From positions 4,004,359 to 4,068,358 of the forward strand of contig NC_087075.1 of assembly GCF_026151205.1 (NCBI RefSeq): DNA of 64,000 nt. Direction: 5' to 3'. This document shows positions 11,501-20,500 of the stretch, piece by piece (position 1 is the stretch's first letter; the number at the start of each line of letters is the position of its first letter). This DNA is from Bolinopsis microptera (Eukaryota; Ctenophora; Tentaculata; Lobata; Bolinopsidae). Under the pieces are notes generated by a model that saw only the letters and a program-made list of their open reading frames with translations, was not told the DNA's origin and ran no database searches. The position numbers and the translations under genes are program-made.

Positions 11501-14500
11501 TCTTCATTTGATGCTGCTTCAGTGGGACTGTACACCGTTATTACTGTAAGCCGTGGGTTTCCATCAAAGGATATGAGAAAAATTCGCTTCCCAAAAGATT
11601 TCATGAGACTCACTGCTTTGTAGGCCTGCTTGGTCAGCATAAACCCAACTCCACCAGTAGCAGCTTGTCGGGTGTTTCTCCAAGCAGGTGTGGTCACCAG
11701 GTGCACACCCTTCTCAAAACTCTGGATCTTGATCTCCTCCTCATGCACAATCCGGTGCTCTTGTACCCCTAAAACTGCAACTCTACTCTCAAGGAAGAGC
11801 GATGCTAACTTTATCCTCTTATACTGTTCCCTAACAGTACGAACGTTCAGTGTCCCGATGAACGTTTTCCTACTACACGACACAACGCTGCCACTATTAC
11901 TGCTCTTCTTTTCCGGTTCTGTACTTATCCTGTTGTGTTGTGATGGGTACGACAGTACATCATCGCCTGGCCCTCCCAGATTGGGTTTTAAGCCAACCAA
12001 GTCATAAAACTGCCGACCCTCCACAAGATTCGTGTTAGGGGCTTTAACCCTAGTGCTGTTTAAATTCATCATATTTGTTTTTCAAATAGCTAAATGACCC
12101 CATGGAGTCCCCTCCATGGTGGCAAATGGTCATTTCCCAAAGCCACGCTACCGGAACATTTGGGTTTGAACCGCAGGAACATCAACTTGAGTTGAACTTT
12201 TTATCAGACTTTAACCAATCGAACTGTCTGCTCAGGGTAAATGATGTGGTGAGTTCTTCTTCTTCTTCTTCTTCTTCTCCGACACTACCCGAAGGTAGCC
12301 ACTCCTGTCCCTGAGCTAGGGGGGCTAGGGTGTCAGCATAAGCTAAACTTTTGCAGGAGCTAGCCCTCTCCCTGACTGCCCGTTACCCCGGGTATGGGGG
12401 GTCATCCTTTCCACCAGAGCGTGGTCCAATCATTTGGGTCGTAGTGGAAAGTCAGAGGATATAATGACCAACACCTCCAGCTGATGCTCCGCACCTCTCT
12501 TCTTCAGAGGCTAGGAGTTCGAGAGACAACTGACGTTCCTATCTTGTCTCTCCGGGGGTCAGCTATCTACCCGTCGCCCATCCTGATTCTTGCCTGGAGT
12601 TCACCACCATCCATCGTCCAGTATCCAGTCTTCACCACGTGGAGGCATCAGGAGGACTTGTTGCAGAGAGGCTAAGGTCGACTTATTCGACTAGGTACTG
12701 ACAGGGTGGCACTAGCGGGGTACCTCCGATTCACAGCCCTGGCTTTTATAGTGAGAGCACAGAACTGCTAGTCAGCGGTGATCTTTTTGATCACCTACGC
12801 ATCTACAACCATTGGAAGACTAAAAATATACATTATCAATAGTTTATAAATTATCAATAGTTGATAAATTATCAATAGTTGATAAATTATCAATAGTTGA
12901 TAAATTATCAATAGTTGATAAATTATCAATAGTTGATAAATTATCAACTATTGATAATTTATCAACTATTGATAAATTATCAATAGCATATATAATAATC
13001 ATTTCGATTAATAAGGAACATTTAAAAAACCTTTAATATAAATAAAGCCTCGTATCTTAACAAGTAATAACTAATGTAACTCAGGGTACTGGTGGCAAGT
13101 TCTGTACGCTGATTGTCAAGCACGATCCTGGTGACGGGACTGTAACTCTTGGTGAGTGAGGTTTTCATTCAATGATCAATTTATTTCATAGTATAGACTA
13201 TAGATTCGTGATGTCTAATTTTGCGTTTTAGGTGTGGGTCTATATGTTATGCTTCTTCTGTAAATTCACTACTTAGACTGTTGATGTAATTTCTGATTTA
13301 GGGAGGAGTTATTGCTCGTTCTATGACGTCATCATCATCTATGAGTATGACGTATCATTACTGGAAACACACATTCAATAAACTTCTTTTTGCTTATGTA
13401 TGTTTCATTAACCTGCCCTTTAACGATTACTCCTTGTCCAAGATATATGGCACCGGTGTATTGTAGGGACTACCGGTGTAAGATCCAACAGCATCTTGTT
13501 CTCTTCATTGTGCTGATTCCGGGAAGCATTCTCTTTACGCTCTAATAATAATCATATTAAAAATCGAGAAATCGGTCATTTAAAAATGAGTAATTATAGG
13601 CCTGTTTATGATTGCAGCACCAAAATATATGGCGCTCCCACTAATTACTAAATCGCTTGATCATTGAAAGTAATTATAATTGATGTATTCTACTAGTCTT
13701 GATCGCTGATTCCAAATCACCCATCCCATGAAATAGTAGATATGCCGATATGGATCCTTGAAATGTTATAAACACGTGACATGATAGTACAGGGTGTTTC
13801 AAGATTTTTTGAAGGAGTAAATTAAATGAAATCGGTTTGGAAATACTTGTTAGGTCTAACATTTTTGTTATTTTTTGCAGAATTGTGTCAAAACCCATTT
13901 TTTTCACAATTCTACAATCTTGTGCAGAACACAAATTCTATTGCGTAGGGCTAATGCTATGGTTGTGGTAAGGGTTGTCATGGTTATGATTAACTTCCGG
14001 GTTATGGTTAGGTTCGTTCGGCTGCAAAACCGTTAATCCAAGCCACGTGATAATTATTGGGCTAGTGAAATAATATGAGTGTCAGTGTATAATTTATGTA
14101 CATTGTACATCAGTAAGTAATTCAATAATAACCTTACGAAGTTAAAACACTGTTCAAAAGTTATTTGTTTTATTTTTATTTGGATTCGAATGTCAAAGTT
14201 CAAATTTAGGTCTTTAGATCGACAACTATGGTAACTATGGTAACTATGGCATGGCATAGTTGACTGTGACAGAAAGTCAGATAAAGATGACACAGGTTTT
14301 AGAATGATAAAACTCATTTAATTTTATCACAAACCGTACATTCAAAAAGGTTTAAAATTTTTACATAATTTTTAATCTTTAAATCTGCCTGGAGAATATT
14401 TCAACAGTCGCACTTTTTGTACGACAGAATTTCTTATTAGGTCTTATTTATAGCTGTTCGGTAATGTGATTAGAGTGGTATCAATTGTCAATACTGTGAA

Positions 14501-17500
14501 AATACACTTCTGACTGATAGGCAGGTATGGTTAAAGTTTAAACCCGTCCACAGTTATTGAAAATATAAACGTTAACTACCACTACCAGTTCGGTACCGGC
14601 TACTAGACTTCCCAAAATTCTAGTACGATCTACGAAGATTTCACTATAGTATGAGACCAGCTTCAAACTTAGCTCGACTTGGTTCTCTGGAGTCTGGCGC
14701 TTCAGCTGGCGATGTCAATTTCAATTGTCTTGAACTTCTCATCGCTGCTCCAGTTTTTTCTCACTCTTCCTCCCTGAGCTGGGACTGCCATGTCTGCTTC
14801 CCCCGGAATACCTGGTGTTAGCTGAGGAGGAGCGCCTCCTTAGTATCTCTTCTCTTCTGTTGGACTGCAGCTGTTCCAGCTCCTTATCAGAAACACCGTC
14901 ACCTGCCGTTAGCTTCTTCCACAGGTTACTCAACCACATCTGCATCTCATCAGTTCGGGTAAAGTATACCACGGGGTTGAGAGCAGATTTCAGGGGCAGG
15001 AGAATGTAAGTGGAACACAAACTGAGGAAATCAGGAAGTGTGAAGCTGTCTCCGGAGAAGCCTGCCACTAACACCATAAGGTTCCCCACGTTGAAGACGC
15101 AGTAGAAGAAACACAGCCAGATTACAGTGTGGGTGGTGTGTTTCCGCTCCTCGTTATCGTGGTCTTCAGACTGGGCGGATTTCAGCTTTGACAAGGTGAG
15201 ACAACACGTTCCCACAATAACAGCGAACATGCTAGCCAGGATGATGAACTGAAGGATGAACGCCACGGTGTAGCTCGTTCTGAATAAGTAAGGTCCGATC
15301 TCCAGAGATGAAGTCAGGACCGTGAAGAGGACGACTGATATAGCCATAGCAAAGGCGTCCAGCAAATAGGAAGTCCATATTGTATTTATAAACCGCGTAA
15401 TGGCCATCATGCAGGTCAGAAAGCCAGTAACCTGAACGGAAGACATGAGGATCATAAATATGAACCAGTAGCCAGAAGGAATCTTGAACTCGTCAGGAAA
15501 CAACATGAGTTTGCCGTGGATCAGGAAGAACATGCTTGAAACACAGACGAGCAGATCAAAGAAGTTGAGCATCTTGTAGACGTATCTGGTGCAGCTCTCT
15601 GCTGTTTGAAGCTGGTACTTCTGGCTCCGGAAATACCCCATGGTACATATGGTAGAGGCGATCCCAAAACTGGATATCACCCCGCTGGTGTAGGTGAGGA
15701 TTATGTCCATTGTAGGGGTCCTGCTACTTAGATTCCCCATCCTGACTCAGCTTTCAAAGTGGACGTTTATTGAAAGTTGCGCAAAAACAATATGCAAGAT
15801 AACTGTTATCCGGCGTTATAAATATATCAAAGGAAGAAAAATCAATCTCTCCACAGGGTTGTGTGCTCAGGATCACGAGCCAGAAAGGTTGCCGCTACTT
15901 GGCAACCACAATGCCAGTTTAATTGAGTCCCTTTTGTCCGGGCTGGGATGCAGTCAATAGCCAACTCCTGGTTTAACATAGTCTCTTTCTGTGGAGGAAG
16001 GTTGTTCGCATTGTGGAGTACTTAGACCATGTTATGCGCCCACGTGTTATGAGGTCACGTGGTATGTGCCCTCGTGTTATGATGTCACATGGGCCATATA
16101 TGTGACCTAGACAATGAATCCTGCATTTAATCAAATAAAGCAACTTGAACAGGTAAATCCAATGGTATACGTTGATATCTGATTGTGATACGGATATGAA
16201 GTACAGAGCTGCTTGTTCCAGGAGATAAAGCAATACTATTTATTTGTTCAAACTCAATTAAAGCTTTGCTTGAAGCTTGAAGTACGGCTGCTTTTTGAAA
16301 ATTGATGCAATTGTTCCTAGTCATTGGAGTATATTAGCATTTTAAACACTTAATTAAAAATACAATATGGCTATTAGTGAAGTCGGCATTTCATAAAAGC
16401 AACTAAAATCGACTTATTAACTTCTTTGATATTTTTTTGATTAACTGTTCCAATGTTGTACGGTCAATAAAGTTGATCATTGAAGCATTGGGAAACATGA
16501 CGCAACGATCAACATGGAACAATGAAGAATCGTGAAAAATTGAATAGAAAGGTAAATAAGGCTCCAGTCTCCCCTGTGTTGACATGAAAATAAATTAGAT
16601 GGCTACCAGATACGAATAAGAAAGAAAGGGCGTCTCCCGGCTTTCAATTAACTTTAAGTAGTTTCTTCCTCGCTGATTTCATCAATTTCCAGACAACAAT
16701 TGTTGTCAATGGCACATCTGTTTCAAATTCAAGGTGAACAAACAGTTTAAATGCTAAGTTGAGGAACAGACATCCATAAAATGTGAAAGATACGAAACTG
16801 ATAAAAAGTTTGAAAGATCATCAATGGAGTAATGGCCATGGTGTAAGTAAAACCTTCGTGGAATTTGGTTCGAGATAACAGATAATTTGAACCAAACCAG
16901 ATCAAAATGGAAGTAACTCTGCAGTCGGGAGACCTTTCTCAGAAAAAAAAAAGAAAGTACCATTTAGTGTTTTTATGAGACCAAGGAGACCTTGCCATGC
17001 TCAAAAGAAAAAAGTAGTACCATCTAGGTTATAGCAACTTGTTTCATCTACTTTCGTTGTAATAAAGTGAGCTCAGAAAGCTCAGATCATTGCGTACCTA
17101 CTAGTTCACCTAGACACCCCCCCCCCCCCCAGTATGAAAAAGTCTTGGAATTGATACCTGGCCTTCCTGAAAGAAGATACACGAGAGGATGGAGAAGGAT
17201 ACCTTTTTAAAAACGACTCTGCAAATTTGGCGAAAGCAGAATGTATTTCACAATTCCATTACACTGAACGAAACTAAATCGTACCACCAAAAACCATCCC
17301 TTCCACTGAACGTCGAGTTGAACGATCAAATAGTTTCATTTGAAGATCTCCATTGTTTAGCAGCCTGCCACTATTATGAATGTTCATTATTCGTCATTGG
17401 GCTGAAATTAAAACTCGTGGAAACATCCATTCCATTGTTTTCCATTTGCACACAAATTTTCTTACAGAAAAACGCTACTTCTAATAATAATATTCAAATG

Positions 17501-20500
17501 GGTAGAGAAATCCTCCATCTTCAAAACAATAAGCTAATTAAATTTCACGCCACAGTGAAATATTTTCTAAAAACTTAAATTATCTTCTTTTGATTGAGAC
17601 TTTTAGGGAGCTACAGCAACAACGTCGTTCTAGCAACAACAAAAAACAAGCCATAATGATGAATCGTATGCCCCCATCTATATTGATATGTTTTTCGTTG
17701 GAGCAATCATGTATGTACAATCAGTGATATATATCGTTTGATAAAGTAGGTCGATACTTGGTAGGCCACATCTTCGAAGCATCTTATCAACTAGTTCCAT
17801 GTAAAACATAAACAATTTGCAAATACACCAAACACTGTGCGTATGTCCGTTCTTGGACATACTATGTATGTTGAAATAAATTATGTTAATTATGTTGAAA
17901 TAAATTATGTTGAAATAAAAATTATGTTGAAATAAATTATGTTGAAATAAATTATGTTGAAATAAATTATGTTGAAATAAATTATGTTAAAATTAATTAT
18001 GTTGAAATTAATTATGTTGAAATTAATTATTTGCTGTACGTTTTAGTCTGAGTTGCCATTGCGTTCAGGACAAGTACGATAAATTACAATTTGACCAGAA
18101 TTAATAATTCAAAATATCTTTTAAAATTTGTATATAAAATTCGGTTTTCACTGTATGTTTGTTTAAAACAAGTAATATGCAGAATGATTATTTTAATGCG
18201 GATAATTGTAATCAAGATAAGATAAAATACATGGTAGATGTGGATTCTCAACTAAAATACATGATACATGTGGATTCTCAACTAAAATACATGATAGATG
18301 TGGATTCTCAACTAAAATACATGATAGATGTGGATTCTCAACTAAAATACATGATAGATGTGGATTCTCAACTAAAATACATGATAGATGTGGATTCTCA
18401 ACTAAAATACATGACAGATGTGGATTCTCAACTAAAATACATTATAGATGTGGATTCTCAACTAAAATACATGATAGATGTGGATTCTCAACTAAAATAC
18501 ATGATAGATGTGGATTCTCAACTATTCCCTGCTACTAGAGTATTATTTAGCGGTTTTTTTCGATTTCAGGATTTTAGGTTAAATTCGCAGTGGCAATGGC
18601 CGGAAGGGGCCTTTATAGTTATAAAGAACGTGATATTTGGCCCTCAGATTTAAAGGAGAATGCGTACATTTTGCCCTCAAAATATATTCTTTAAAGAAGA
18701 ATGCACAATTTGTCGCGGAGAACTGAAAAAATTGCGATTTGTCACGGAGATTGGAAAAATCGAGATTCCGCAAGTGCCGCAATTTCCTTTTGACCTTGTT
18801 ACAAGCGTTCCATAATACAAAATGTGCATCACCATTCACTTCTTCCCTCTGCTGAAAGTTAACAAAAGTACCTCACCACCCCACGAGAATCCACATCTAT
18901 TAATCGTCTACACATTAATTCAGTCCAAATATTATAGGCACAGGCCAACATGTAAGTTCTACAGTTTCCTAAGTGTATCCTTTTTACCTTTAGTCCAGGT
19001 ACTCCATGCCAACTTGTCGATTGCATTTTTCAAATCCATCTTGGGGGCAGTTATTGCAAGATCCTCTAATCCAATGTTAACTTTCATCTTTAGGATATCT
19101 TTTGTGCTGTATGCTACACCGCTGACCTTTATTCCCTGCACTTCTTGCTTGCCACCGGAAATTTTCACCATGACCGTCGAGCCACAATCCATTTCGAGGG
19201 GCACTTTCTCGAAGGGCTTCATGGCAGATATCCGGGTCTCCGGTCCAGTACCAACTTTGTATGCCACTTCTACTTTTTCTGGCCTTGAACTATCCACCCA
19301 GGATAATTCTATTTCACTTATAGCACAGATCTGCTTTAGATCGATCTCAAACCAGCTATCTTCGCTGTTTCCACACCATAAGGTCGACTTTGTTCCATCC
19401 ACCAAAGCTTCCGGATCAGAACTTCCCGGGCTTGCTGTTACTGGTTTACCTTTCGAGACATTAATGATAACATCGAGATTAATCCCGAATACTTTAAAAT
19501 GTCTTATCCGGATGTCTATGTTTGATTTAGATTTTTTTACATCAACCTTTATTTTAGTGGTTTTTATTTCCCATCCATCAAGATGGATCCAACGGTTTGC
19601 CTCAATTTTGTGATCTTCTTCCGTCCTTACACTCTTCACTAAAACATAATTGTTTTCCTCCGACATTGCATATATATCGTACTCTTCTGGCATTCCTTTC
19701 TTCGACCATTGCATCCTGATCTCAGTTATTGATGAAGGCTTCACAAGATCTATCTCAAAATCGCCTGTTTCTTTGTTGCAGTAGGCAATCTTATTCCTCT
19801 TACTGTCAGTTAGCTGTGCGGCAGTTTCCCCGAAGCATTCTGAAATGACATTCTTTTCCAGGGCAATGTCAAAAATATCTTTGTCCTTTTTCCGCTGTGC
19901 TAAAACGATTGGTAACAGTTCACTTATCACTGTTGCTTTCTGTAGACTCGGCTCCATAATCGCAACTTCGAGATCCACCCATGCAGCAATGTTGTAAGGG
20001 CACCTTGTTGTAGCATCTTCCAATATATTGAACCGATCCCCAGGGTTCGCTAGCATACCTAATATTCTCATCTTTTCCGACATTCTATAGTCCTTCAGAT
20101 TCTTTTGGGCTTCATTCATAACTGGGAAGTAATATGCTCTCTTGTTCCACGTATATTGTACTCTTGGAGGCATATTGGATTCAGCCGTCCAGCCGGAAAG
20201 ACTATTTCCGAGCTTCCAAGTTCCATTTCTGTACCACATGTATGCGCTATGGCCAGGCTGGTGAACATGAGCCGCCGGAACACCAAATGCCTGACAGAAA
20301 CCTACACGGAAACTAGATACGGCACCACAGACCCCACCTATTTCATGGAACGTTTTGAGCGTTAGGGGCTGATAATAGTAGTAAACAGCCCCAGCAAAAA
20401 TCCTTATTCCATCTTTGTTAGTATTGTCGTACGAAATCATATTCAACCCACCCATTCCTATCATTAAGGGGTCATCATAGCCCTCTCTTATATTCTCCCT

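Noticed and set aside
13793-13830. Mariner-like end ACAGGGTGTTTC
   Set aside because: No inverted partner or TA duplication found nearby; a single short match is not enough.
18222-18524. Possible CRISPR-like array
   Set aside because: The 30-bp repeats abut without spacers and the genome is eukaryotic; it is a minisatellite.
18822-19613. 263-codon plus-strand ORF
   Set aside because: Shadow of the transglutaminase-like gene on the minus strand.
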